A DNA stretch of 64,000 bases from Sulfobacillus thermotolerans. GTDB taxonomy: Bacteria > Bacillota > Sulfobacillia > Sulfobacillales > Sulfobacillaceae. The position numbers and the translations under genes were made by a program. Positions 46,847-55,541 of the stretch are shown in pieces; the stretch's first letter is position 1; each line of letters opens with the position of its first letter. Location of the stretch: NCBI GenBank assembly GCA_002951815.1, contig CP019454.1, forward strand, positions 372,001 through 436,000, given 5' to 3'. The notes beneath the pieces are model-generated. The model ran no database searches and had not been told where the DNA came from. It saw only the letters and a list, made by a program, of their open reading frames with translations.

Positions 46847-48436
46847 GTGTTAGATCCGTCAAAAATCCGCGATGTGCAACAAATCAGCGAATCGTCCGGA
46901 CGGTTGCTGGCTGAGCTTGCCGCATGGAAGGAATTAACCCCCGATACCATTTCTGGCGATTTGCCGGCCATTGAGCAATATCTGAAATCCGAGTTAAATA
47001 AGAGCCCTGATGCGATTGTGCGCGTTGTGGAATGCGGATCCCAACAACGGGTTTTGATGGTGTACATCGATGGGCTGGTCGATACCGAGATGGTCGACCA
47101 AGATATTATTGCTCCCTTGCTTAAGACCACCGCACCTCCCGACCACTGGGACCAGAGCACTTTGCATGTGGGGCACATCAGTCAAGAAACCCACTGGAAT
47201 AAAATTTGGCCCAAACTATTGGCGGGGAACACGGTTTTAGTGCCCGAAGGGTCCACGTATGCGTGGTTGGTCGATACGGTTCAGTATCGTCAACGAGCGA
47301 TCGAACGGCCTCAGACGGAATTGGCCATCCGCGGGCCCCAAGAAGCGTTCAACGAGATTGGGCTGACCCAAATGAACCAGATTCGCCGTCGGCTTAGAGA
47401 CAAACGTCTTGTGTTTCAGCAGATGCAATTAGGCACATTGGACCATCATCCTATTGTGGTGGCGGGGCTGCATGGCGTGGTAAACCCAGGCCTTTGGGAA
47501 ACGGTGCTATACCGGTTGCACCGCATCCGTTTGGATGCGGTCCCCAATGCCACGCAAATCGGGAGTATGATTCGCGATCATCCCTATAGCATCTTTCCCA
47601 CGGTGCGCTATACCGAGCACGTAGACTTTGTAGTATGGGCCCTCGAACAAGGCAAAGTCGCGGTGCTTGTCGATGGGGACCCTTTTGTTATTTTGTTGCC
47701 TGCCACTCTTTGGGACTTCTATCAAACGGGAATGGATTACAACTCGCCGTGGTATGATGCCTCGTTTGCACGGTTTATTCGCATGGCCGGTTTTTTCATT
47801 ACGCTGTATTTTCCGGGACTCTACATTGTGTTTACCACGACGAATCAGAATCTGGTGCCCTATCAATTGTTGACCACCATCATCGGCAGCCATATTGGTT
47901 TACCGTTTCCTCCCATTCTTGAGGCCATTATTATGATTTTTGTGATTGAAATTATCCGTGAGGCCGCGCTGCGTCTTCCGAAGGCGCTGTCGACGGTACT
48001 AGGGACGATGGGGGCCATTGTGGTAGGCACAGCGATTGTGAAGGCGGGATTTGTGAGTAGTCAGATTATCGTCATTATGACGGTAACGGCCTTAAGTTTT
48101 TATTCCGTGCCTGCTTACGAATTGGTGGGATCATGGCGCCTCGTCAACTTTGCCCTGATTGCTGCGGCCCAATTTTGGGGGCTCTTTGGCATTTTATGGG
48201 TTTCGTTAGCCCTGATTATTGAGCTTGGGAGTATGGTGTCTTTTGGCGTACCATATCTGGCTCCGTGGGTTCCTGCTTATTGGCGCGATTTAAAAGACAG
48301 TGTCGTACGGCTGCCGTTGATTTTGTGGCGCCAGCGCCTTCGCGCTGTACGGCCGATTAGGCAGGCATGGCGCAGGCCGTTGCCTGGTCCTGGAGGACAG
48401 CCGCGCCTTAAAAGGCGTCAGTTGCGGGCGCGATGA
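46847..48436 (+). CDS. spore germination receptor subunit A (GerA family)
   Basis: The 529-residue protein has a long hydrophilic N-terminal region and several membrane helices from about 300 on (YLPGLYIVFTT-like: FITLYFPGLYIVFTTTNQN). The conserved PFPPILEAIIMIFVIEIIREAALRLP region is typical of GerAA/GerKA. Germinant receptors in the spore inner membrane are A, B and C complexes. The start is GTG with GAGGAGG upstream. The gene overlaps the C subunit by 4 nt. Confidence 0.93.
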   Translation: MLDPSKIRDVQQISESSGRLLAELAAWKELTPDTISGDLPAIEQYLKSELNKSPDAIVRVVECGSQQRVLMVYIDGLVDTEMVDQDIIAPLLKTTAPPDHWDQSTLHVGHISQETHWNKIWPKLLAGNTVLVPEGSTYAWLVDTVQYRQRAIERPQTELAIRGPQEAFNEIGLTQMNQIRRRLRDKRLVFQQMQLGTLDHHPIVVAGLHGVVNPGLWETVLYRLHRIRLDAVPNATQIGSMIRDHPYSIFPTVRYTEHVDFVVWALEQGKVAVLVDGDPFVILLPATLWDFYQTGMDYNSPWYDASFARFIRMAGFFITLYFPGLYIVFTTTNQNLVPYQLLTTIIGSHIGLPFPPILEAIIMIFVIEIIREAALRLPKALSTVLGTMGAIVVGTAIVKAGFVSSQIIVIMTVTALSFYSVPAYELVGSWRLVNFALIAAAQFWGLFGILWVSLALIIELGSMVSFGVPYLAPWVPAYWRDLKDSVVRLPLILWRQRLRAVRPIRQAWRRPLPGPGGQPRLKRRQLRAR

Positions 48437-49497
48437 GCAGCAAGCGCTGGAAATGGGCGGTTGTAATAATGGCGGTGTTGCTCGGAGTGTCTGGATGTGG
48501 AGGTGTGACAGGCATTAATCAAACCGGTGTGGTGCTCGCGGTGGGAATAGATCCGGGCATCCACGGCCAATATCAATGGACATTTATGTTTCCCAATCCG
48601 TCGATTACGCCCAGCAGCGAATCGAGCATACAACCCAATCAAGAATTCTATCTCTTGAGCACTCAAGCGAGCACACTGGCCCAAGCGGTTGAGAAAGTCA
48701 GTGCGACGACCGACCGTCATGTGTATTTAGGCGATACGCAGGTCGTGGCACTCAATGACACATTTTCGTCAGCAGCGATGAGGCGTCTCGTTCAGGTGTT
48801 GATTACCACGGGTAATTTGCCGCCTCGTGTCTGGTTGACTTTGGCCGAGCCTTCCGCGGTCAAAACCTTGCGCACATCGTCACCAGAAGAGGTGGTGCCC
48901 ACATTATTTCTCAGCAGTTATTTTAGTTGTGATATTTGCCATGCGCTACACCTTGCCACCCGGTTGTGGCAAGTTTGGGATGACATGCTGGTGCCAAGCC
49001 AGACGGCCGTCATTCCCGTCACCACGGTGATGCATAAGACGATTGAGGTGAATCGGTGCGCATGGCTGACACCATCGCGGGTGATTGTGTGCTCTCCTGC
49101 GCAGACGGTTCATTGGGCCATGGTTATGGGGCTTTATCAGAATGGCGCGTTGCAAGTTCTGGACAACAAACGCTCGGCTTATGCCGAGGACGTGCGCATC
49201 TCGACGCGGCGCCGAGTCGACATTCGTGGAAGGCGTGCGGTGGCTTACTGGAAAATTTCTGTGGCAGGCCATTGGCAGTCCGTTCAGAGAAACGCGGCCA
49301 ATCAGGCCCTCAATTTGGCCGCTGAACGAGAGATTTTGCATAATGTGTTGGCACTTTACCGGTGGGCGGGTCAAGAACAGGCCGACCCCTTTGGGGTTAG
49401 GAACCAATTGGTATGGCTCTCAGCTCCTCATTCATCGATGCCACCCTTGGAGGTGAGTGTCCAGTGCCACATCACATCTACCGCGCGAACCGTGTAA
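48433..49497 (+). CDS. spore germination lipoprotein, Ger(x)C family
   Basis: The 354-residue protein has a lipobox (VLLGVSGCGG, Cys about residue 21) and the GerC-type start of the mature part (GVVLAVGIDPGIHGQYQWTF). Its N-terminal region (STQASTLAQAVEKVSATTDRHVYLGDTQVVAL) is characteristic of the family. It should be anchored to the outer face of the spore inner membrane. It starts with an ATGA overlap and is itself overlapped by the B subunit gene. Confidence 0.9.
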   Translation: MSSKRWKWAVVIMAVLLGVSGCGGVTGINQTGVVLAVGIDPGIHGQYQWTFMFPNPSITPSSESSIQPNQEFYLLSTQASTLAQAVEKVSATTDRHVYLGDTQVVALNDTFSSAAMRRLVQVLITTGNLPPRVWLTLAEPSAVKTLRTSSPEEVVPTLFLSSYFSCDICHALHLATRLWQVWDDMLVPSQTAVIPVTTVMHKTIEVNRCAWLTPSRVIVCSPAQTVHWAMVMGLYQNGALQVLDNKRSAYAEDVRISTRRRVDIRGRRAVAYWKISVAGHWQSVQRNAANQALNLAAEREILHNVLALYRWAGQEQADPFGVRNQLVWLSAPHSSMPPLEVSVQCHITSTARTV

Positions 49498-50636
49498 CCT
49501 TTTCCCAATCCATGGAGCGCATGGGCTTATTTGAATTTCTCATGGTCATCCTTGCCGCCTATGCGAGTGGAGGCATTTATGTTTGGCCTCGGAGTTTATG
49601 CCAAATGGCGGGGCAAAATGGGACTATTGCGTTGCTGCTATCGGGCCTATGGGCTGTCTTGGTCTTTGGGGGAGTGGCGTATTGGGCGCTTAAAGCGCCT
49701 GGTCAAAACGCATATCAAAAACTCGAGTCAACGGTCGGCAACGTGCTGGCGGCCAGCATTGCGATAGCTACGGGGCTTATGACGGCGGCATATCTGGCAT
49801 TAATTAGTGCTTTGTATATTTCCGTGTTAACGACGGTGGTCATTCCAGGACACCGAGCATGGAGTTTAGGGGTAGTATTGGTGATTTATGTGTTTTGGTT
49901 AAGCACGAGACCACCCATTTCGGTGGTGCGAATGTTTACGCTTACGATTCCAGGCCTTACAGTTTTAACGTTGATAACCGCCGTGCTAGGATTTCACAAC
50001 ATACAATTTCCCAATGCGCTACGCCCTCACTTCCCTATTGCTTTAAAACCGGTGGCTATGGCGAGCGTCTCTGGCACCTTCTTCTGGATTCCCATCATGC
50101 CGACGGCGACGGCGATCGGCATGATGCGTAAAGCCGTGAGGGCTCGGGCGGTAGGGGTGACGTTGTGGGGTACGGGACTACAAATAGCGTTGCTTGTCGT
50201 CCTTTATGTGCTCGCGGTTTCGACGCTTGGACCGCAAGGAGTGGCTCATTCCACATGGCCCATTGTGTTTGTGTTTGAAAACATTGACCTCTCGAATTTC
50301 TTCATTAGTGAGATTGGTTTTGGAGTGGCAATCATTTGGACGGTCAGTTTTATGGGGTTTATCGGTTGGCATATCTGGCATCAAGGCTTGCTATTGGATC
50401 ATTTGCACCATGGGAAGCCCAGTCAAAGCAAAGTTGCGGTGGCCGTCGCGATTGTCATGGTGGGGGCCATGGTCTTGGAAGTGAGCTTTAATCCGGCCAT
50501 TTTAGAGCATTTGCTCTTGGTAATTTTAGCTCCCATCAACTTTGTGGGGACCTCGTTATGGGTGAGTACCTTGGTGCTTATCACATGGAGGAAAGGACGG
50601 CGCCAAAGCTCCCAAGCGCGAAGTGTTTCCCGCTAG
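49464..50636 (+). CDS. spore germination permease subunit B (GerB family)
   Basis: A 390-residue APC-like membrane protein with about 10 helices and no long loops, as in GerAB/GerKB, which binds the germinant. The N-terminal pattern MGLFEFLMVILAAYASGGIYVWPR fits the family. GTG 49464 is chosen because TTGGAGGTGA lies 8 nt upstream; it starts 34 nt inside the C gene. Gene order A-C-B completes the receptor. Confidence 0.88.
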   Translation: MPHHIYRANRVTFSQSMERMGLFEFLMVILAAYASGGIYVWPRSLCQMAGQNGTIALLLSGLWAVLVFGGVAYWALKAPGQNAYQKLESTVGNVLAASIAIATGLMTAAYLALISALYISVLTTVVIPGHRAWSLGVVLVIYVFWLSTRPPISVVRMFTLTIPGLTVLTLITAVLGFHNIQFPNALRPHFPIALKPVAMASVSGTFFWIPIMPTATAIGMMRKAVRARAVGVTLWGTGLQIALLVVLYVLAVSTLGPQGVAHSTWPIVFVFENIDLSNFFISEIGFGVAIIWTVSFMGFIGWHIWHQGLLLDHLHHGKPSQSKVAVAVAIVMVGAMVLEVSFNPAILEHLLLVILAPINFVGTSLWVSTLVLITWRKGRRQSSQARSVSR

Positions 50637-50658
50637 AGGGGGCCGAAGCCGGGGCGGA

Positions 50659-51837
50659 TTAGGGCGTTTTCGGTGTGGCCGAGATGGTAATGCGCTTGGC
50701 GACTACACGTGCTTGACCGATATCGGTGCCGTAGCCAATTAGTAATTGTCCCTCGGGGCCTGCGACAATGTGGGGGATTGGAGGCCAATTAGCGGTTACG
50801 CCGACTGTATGGTGGGAGAAGGATGCAGCGCTGGCGGGGTAGGATAAGGATGGCCATGGCCATTGTTGCAGAGGCTGGCCTGGAATCCAAAGACTTAGAT
50901 GACGCAGGCCGGCGATCCATAGCCCATGCTGAGTCGCCGATTGTGCGGCTAGAGGACTTAGGTGCAGGTGTGCAATCCACTGCAACGTCGTGTGGTGGAG
51001 AACTTCACCAATATTGCCATTCGCATCGAGCAGCCATAGGGGACTTGGCCCCGTTTGATGACCCATCGCGACAAAAAAATCGCCGGGCGCGGCGCTGACA
51101 ACAGGTGTCCATAAATTTTGGGCGATATCAAGAGACCATAAGGCGTCAGCGGTTAACAACCACAAATAACCGGGGCGTCTAGCAAATGCAATGGCCACCG
51201 GATCCTCGGGACTGGGAAGCGTAAACGACTGCATGTGTCGTGTGGTGGTATTCATAATACGCACGAGCTGGCTGCCTTGAAATGATGTATACACGGAGGC
51301 AGTTTCATTCTGCGCATGAACGGTTGGACCGGGAATACCGTAATCGCCCGGGACAAATGCTCCGGTGCGGGTCCATCCGCCGACATAGCCCCAGTGCCGG
51401 TACCAAACGGTGTCACTGCCACTTACAACGAGATCAACCGCGCCCCAATAGGCCGACTGTGCAAGGCTTAGAGTGTGAGGATTGAGGCCCGATCCCGAGG
51501 GGAAAGCGGTCGTTGGAGGGACAGTGGTCCAGACATTGCGGTGGGTGGCGAAGTTGTACCATCCAATCGTGGTGCTGTCCCCTAGCGGGTTACTGGTCCC
51601 GTAATAAATTCGTTGGTCGGGTCCCCATAATACGGACGAAATCGCCGTGCCTTCATTGAGAAGCACTTCAGGGCCTATGGAGACCGATTGCCACGAAACA
51701 TTGGCCGTTATGAGGGTTTTGGTGTGTTTGGGTGCGTTTTGAATGGGGCCTTGGGCGGGCATCGGGGAAGAAGAACCGCAACCGGTAAGAGCCGTTGCAG
51801 CTATGGCCAAGACTCCTAAAAAACGGCGAATAGGCAC
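50659..51837 (-). CDS. secreted lipoprotein of unknown function, probable beta-propeller
   Basis: The 392-residue protein begins with a lipoprotein signal (FLGVLAIAATALTGCGSSS, lipobox Cys about residue 20). The rest is rich in Trp, Ser and Gly, with repeated strands (TVWYRHWGYVGGWTRTG, HGLWIAGLRHLSLWIPGQP, GYLWLLTADALWSLDI) spaced like propeller blades. No catalytic motif is recognised. The start is GTG. It lies convergent to the germination operon; whether it has a spore role is unknown. Confidence 0.65.
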   Translation of the reverse strand: MPIRRFLGVLAIAATALTGCGSSSPMPAQGPIQNAPKHTKTLITANVSWQSVSIGPEVLLNEGTAISSVLWGPDQRIYYGTSNPLGDSTTIGWYNFATHRNVWTTVPPTTAFPSGSGLNPHTLSLAQSAYWGAVDLVVSGSDTVWYRHWGYVGGWTRTGAFVPGDYGIPGPTVHAQNETASVYTSFQGSQLVRIMNTTTRHMQSFTLPSPEDPVAIAFARRPGYLWLLTADALWSLDIAQNLWTPVVSAAPGDFFVAMGHQTGPSPLWLLDANGNIGEVLHHTTLQWIAHLHLSPLAAQSATQHGLWIAGLRHLSLWIPGQPLQQWPWPSLSYPASAASFSHHTVGVTANWPPIPHIVAGPEGQLLIGYGTDIGQARVVAKRITISATPKTP

Positions 51838-51937
51838 ATCGTTCCCTCACTTTCCTAGTCTTAGTGTATCGCCTGCATAAGGGGAGGGCAAGCTATAACA
51901 CGATTTGGCGGAGGGTTCCGCAAGGGATGGTGAAGCG

Positions 51938-52576
51938 ATGAACACTTGGGCTCACGGTATAGCCATAGGGCTGCAAGTCATTGCGTTAGGTTCCGGACTC
52001 ACGCCGGGCCAACGTCAGCAGATGGTTGCCTACCTCGCCACAAGTCACGGCCCTTCTGTGATTACCACGGTGTTTTTACATCCCGGAGAGGGGCGGTTTA
52101 TGGGGTGTGCCTCCCTAGAAACGACTGAGAGAGACGGCGGACTATCGGTTCACGTCTACCATATTACCCAGGTTCGGGCGCCGATGTACCGAGCCGTACT
52201 GGAAACAGCAGGCATGAATAAAGGTTCTGTTGTGATTGCTGCTCCTTACGGGATTCCTGGTATCCATGTGTTGCCTGCCCTGTGGGCGGCGGCACGTTTA
52301 GCCCATGAGCCGGTGAATCCCCATGTACAACATGACGCTCAAGAGGAGCTTGCGGTGATGAGCCAGTTGACGCACCATGGGCATGATGCGGCGGGCGTGG
52401 TGCGTCTGGTTACCGTCCTGACACAACTCGCAAAGCGCACCCCGAATTTGTCCGCTCCCCAAAGAGCGGCTGAGGTTGAGCGCCTAGCACGGCAATGTCA
52501 GGTTTCGGCAACCGCAGTTCAACGTCAGCAATTGGCCGACGCTATTTGGCAGACTATACGAGACCAACAGGCGTAG
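51938..52576 (+). CDS. DUF1002-like protein
   Basis: The 212-residue protein begins MNTWAHGIAIGLQVIALGSGLTPGQRQQM, close to the DUF1002 pattern (VTLGxDLTxxQ) found in secreted Firmicutes proteins, and has the SVVIAAPYGIPGIHVLPALW segment. No clear signal peptide is seen from this start. The C-terminal half is helical and Gln/Arg rich. ATG 51938 is preferred; an upstream TTG at 51905 is possible. Function unknown. Confidence 0.6.
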   Translation: MNTWAHGIAIGLQVIALGSGLTPGQRQQMVAYLATSHGPSVITTVFLHPGEGRFMGCASLETTERDGGLSVHVYHITQVRAPMYRAVLETAGMNKGSVVIAAPYGIPGIHVLPALWAAARLAHEPVNPHVQHDAQEELAVMSQLTHHGHDAAGVVRLVTVLTQLAKRTPNLSAPQRAAEVERLARQCQVSATAVQRQQLADAIWQTIRDQQA

Positions 52577-52598
52577 GCAAGCCTCCCGTGACCTTGGA

Positions 52599-52627
52599 TT
52601 GACGTCGGGTCCAACTTTTCCTAAAAT
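52599..52627 (+). promoter_or_regulatory. promoter of cysS
   Basis: TTGACG (52599-52604), 17 nt, TAAAAT (52622-52627). No T-box motif is found in the 60-nt leader. Confidence 0.6.
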
Positions 52628-52684
52628 GCAGGGAACAGTCAGGGGCTCCCATGCATCGGGGCCGGGTCAGAAAGGCGGGGTCCG

Positions 52685-54082
52685 ATGATCTATATCTACG
52701 ATACGTTAACGCGGCAGAAGCGGCCGTTCATCCCTTTGAAGCCGCCCGAAGTTTCGATTTATGTATGCGGTGTGACACCCTATGCGGAGGCGCATGTGGG
52801 CCATGCCCGACCGGCCGTGATGTGGGACGTGATCAAACGGCACTTGACGCGGCGTGGGTATTTCGTACGGCATGTCCAGAATTTCACAGATATTGATGAC
52901 AAAATTGTGCGCCAAGCATTAGCAGAACATGAGGATCCTAAAGCGTTAGCCGAACGATATATGGCCCAATATACGGATGTTATGCAACGTCTGCGGGTGA
53001 TTCCGCCCGATTACGCGCCGCGTGTGACCGAAAATATCCCACAAATTATCGCGTTTATCACCGAGCTGCTTAACAAACAGATGGCATATGTCTCCGGGCA
53101 TGATGTGTATTTTACGGTGACAGATGATGGCACTTATGGTCAATTATCCGGCCGCAAGATTGAGGATTTGTATGCGGGGGTGCGAATGGAAGTGCACGAA
53201 GGTAAGCGTGCGCCCCAGGATTTTGCGCTATGGAAAAGTGCTGACGATACGGAACCCGGGTGGGTTAGCCCCTGGGGCTATGGACGACCTGGATGGCATA
53301 TCGAGTGCTCAACCATGGCTGCGCAATATTTAGGACGGCAATTCGACCTGCATGGGGGCGGCCTTGACTTAGTGTTCCCGCATCATGAAAATGAAAGGGC
53401 CCAATCCATGGGGTATTTCGGATGTGAACCCGCTAGCTATTGGGTCCACAATGGACTGATCACCCAAGATAACGTCAAGATGTCGAAATCCCTCGGCAAT
53501 GGGCTGGGGCTTCGGGAGATTTTGGAGCAGATTGACCCTGTCGTTTTGCGTACCTACCTCTTGAGCGTTCACTACCGATCGCCCTTAGACTTTCAGCTAG
53601 CCTCTGCTGAGGAGTGGGGGCGAGGCTTGCAACGGATATGGCGCCTATGGGACGAAGCAAAAAATCAGCCAGCCCCTAGTGAATGGGTGGATGAACCGTG
53701 GGCACGGCGTTTGGAAAGTTTTGAACAGCGGCTGGCCGAGTGCTTAGACGATGACTTTAATACGGCCAAAGCCTTTGCGGAAGTTTTTGAAATGGCGCAT
53801 GATGTGCGATATGGCATGGCCCAAGGCCATGGGGCATTGGCACTCGCATGGGCGCGTAGGAACTTGCAGGCGGCGGACCAGATCTTGGGTCTCTTGCCGG
53901 AAACGTCCCAAGTCCTATCGTTATCGACGATGGCTGAACGGCTGCTGAGCATTCGCGAGCAGGCACGAGCGCGACGAGATTTTCAGGAGGCCGATGCTAT
54001 CCGCAATTTACTGGCAAAGGCGGGATATACCATTGAAGACACACCAGAGGGACCGCGGATCTTATCTCAGCCGTCCGCGTGA
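52685..54082 (+). CDS. cysS: cysteinyl-tRNA synthetase
   Basis: A class I aminoacyl-tRNA synthetase of 465 residues. Zinc-binding Cys in IYVCGVTPYAEAHVGHARP, with the HIGH-type HVGH in the same segment; FTDIDDKIV; the zinc site GWHIECSTM and HHENERAQS; and the KMSKSLGN signature. The C-terminal anticodon domain follows. The downstream rlmB frame starts inside it. Confidence 0.96.
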   Translation: MIYIYDTLTRQKRPFIPLKPPEVSIYVCGVTPYAEAHVGHARPAVMWDVIKRHLTRRGYFVRHVQNFTDIDDKIVRQALAEHEDPKALAERYMAQYTDVMQRLRVIPPDYAPRVTENIPQIIAFITELLNKQMAYVSGHDVYFTVTDDGTYGQLSGRKIEDLYAGVRMEVHEGKRAPQDFALWKSADDTEPGWVSPWGYGRPGWHIECSTMAAQYLGRQFDLHGGGLDLVFPHHENERAQSMGYFGCEPASYWVHNGLITQDNVKMSKSLGNGLGLREILEQIDPVVLRTYLLSVHYRSPLDFQLASAEEWGRGLQRIWRLWDEAKNQPAPSEWVDEPWARRLESFEQRLAECLDDDFNTAKAFAEVFEMAHDVRYGMAQGHGALALAWARRNLQAADQILGLLPETSQVLSLSTMAERLLSIREQARARRDFQEADAIRNLLAKAGYTIEDTPEGPRILSQPSA

Positions 54083-54869
54083 GAGACAGGCGGAACTCCA
54101 TCAAGAGGGCGAGGATAATATTTTAGTCGGACGTCGGCCGGTGTTGGAGGCTTTGCGTGCTGGGCGGGGGATCCAACGCCTATGGGTTCTTGACCGCGAA
54201 CATGAAGGTAGTATGCGCGAGATTATTGGTCTGGGGCGTGAACGCGGCATTACAATCCAGATGGTGCCACGGGCTAAATTGGATGCGTTGGCGGGGCCTC
54301 TTAATCATCAAGGGGTTGTTGCGGCGGTCAGTGCAGTCCCCTTAAAAACATTGGATGATGTGAAAGAGATTGTGGCTGCTCAAGGTCAAAATGCTTTGGT
54401 GATTCTCTTAGATCAAATTCAAGACCCGCAAAATCTCGGGGCGATTATTCGCGTTGCTAACGCGGCGGGGGCGTGCGCCGTGATAGTTCCTCAGCATGGT
54501 AGCGCACCGCTTAGTGCTGCCGTGAGTAAAGCGGCGGCAGGGGCGACCGAATACGTGCCGGTGGCGGAAGTCCCTAATTTGGCACAAGCCGTGGAAACAT
54601 TAAAAACTTGGGGCCTTTTTGTGTATGCCGCTGATCCGGAAGCCCCGATCGTGTACACGCAAGCCCAGTTTCGAGGGCCTGTGGCACTGGTTATTGGAGC
54701 CGAAGGCCCAGGGCTGCGGCCGTTGGTGAAGAAGCGCTGTGATCAGATGGTGAAATTGCCTATGCAAGGCCAGGTCGCGTCGTTAAATGCAGCCACGGCG
54801 TGCGCGGTCTTGGCGTTTGAAGTAGTGCGCCAACGTAGTGCGGAGCGCGAGACAACGGATAGAAAATAG
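53994..54869 (+). CDS. rlmB: 23S rRNA 2'-O-methyltransferase, RlmB/SpoU family
   Basis: It probably methylates the ribose of a conserved 23S guanosine. The 291-residue frame has the N-terminal substrate domain (NILVGRRPVLEALRAG) and the SPOUT knot motifs: LLDQIQDPQNLGAIIRVANAAGA, LVIGAEGPGLRPLV and VKLPMQGQVASLNAATA. The ATG at 53994 has AGGAGG only 3 nt upstream and would overlap cysS by 89 nt; TTG 54033 is the alternative. Conserved homology begins only near residue 43. Confidence 0.9.
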   Translation: MLSAIYWQRRDIPLKTHQRDRGSYLSRPRERQAELHQEGEDNILVGRRPVLEALRAGRGIQRLWVLDREHEGSMREIIGLGRERGITIQMVPRAKLDALAGPLNHQGVVAAVSAVPLKTLDDVKEIVAAQGQNALVILLDQIQDPQNLGAIIRVANAAGACAVIVPQHGSAPLSAAVSKAAAGATEYVPVAEVPNLAQAVETLKTWGLFVYAADPEAPIVYTQAQFRGPVALVIGAEGPGLRPLVKKRCDQMVKLPMQGQVASLNAATACAVLAFEVVRQRSAERETTDRK

Positions 54870-54951
54870 TTACGACGCTTGACGCTAGGTCGGGGCTGAT
54901 GACGGATAGACTAATTTAGCAGACGCAACAAAAAAGCAAATTATTGCATGA

Positions 54952-54978
54952 TTCGCCGCCAGAACGCTTGACGGCGAA
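54952..54978 (+). promoter_or_regulatory. inverted repeat overlapping the sigH -35
   Basis: TTCGCCG (54952-54958) and CGGCGAA (54972-54978) flank a 13-nt centre; the right arm covers the end of the -35. It could be an operator or an RNA hairpin ending rlmB. Confidence 0.35.
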
Positions 54979-54997
54979 TTTCCTGCCTGATTATAAT
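54968..54997 (+). promoter_or_regulatory. promoter of truncated sigH
   Basis: TTGACG (54968-54973), 18 nt, TATAAT (54992-54997). Transcription would start near 55005, after the ATG at 54996, which rules that ATG out as the start. Confidence 0.65.
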
Positions 54998-55085
54998 GAG
55001 CGCAGACATTTATGTAAAGCGAATAGGCACCACGTGTATCGAATTTTCTGATAATAACAGAACGAGCGGTGGAGGCGATGATAAC

Positions 55086-55541
55086 GTGTTGGTGCCCTCT
55101 TGTGATACGACCCACAATTATGAAGACATGACCGATGAAGATATCGTAGCTGAAGCTCGGGATGGTAGTAGTGATGCCCTGGACTATATTATCCAGAAGT
55201 ACCGGAATTTTGTTCGGGCTAAAGCGCGGTCCTACTTTTTAATTGGTGCGGATCGGGAAGATATTGTGCAAGAAGGAATGATCGGCCTTTACAAGGCTAT
55301 TCGTGATTTTCGAAGCGATAAATTATCCTCGTTTCGAGCGTTTGCGGAGTTATGTATTACTCGGCAAATCATCACGGCCATTAAGACCGCTACGAGACAA
55401 AAGCATGTGCCGTTAAATTCCTACGTTTCCTTGAATAAGCCATTATTTGAAGAGGATTCGGACCGCACGTTATATGATGTGGTTTCCACGGCAAAAGTGT
55501 CGGACCCTGAAGAAATGGTAATTCACCGGGAAGATGTTTGA
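55086..55541 (+). pseudogene. sigH: RNA polymerase sigma-H-type factor, truncated (no region 4)
   Basis: The sequence is very close to SigH through regions 2 and 3: DSDALDYLI-like SSDALDYIIQKYRNFVRAKARSYF, GADREDIVQEGMIGLYKAIRDF (core binding and -10 recognition), AELCITRQIITAIKTATRQKH, and DPEEMVIHRED. There it stops, about 60-70 residues before the normal end, so region 4 (-35 recognition) is missing. The next gene is on the other strand and its end overlaps by 19 nt. Start GTG 55086 follows GGAGG by 10 nt. It may be an inactive remnant left by rearrangement, or a functional half-sigma. Confidence 0.8.

Noticed and set aside
54996-55085. ATG at 54996 as sigH start
   Set aside because: It overlaps the -10 of the only good promoter; GTG 55086 has a ribosome-binding site.
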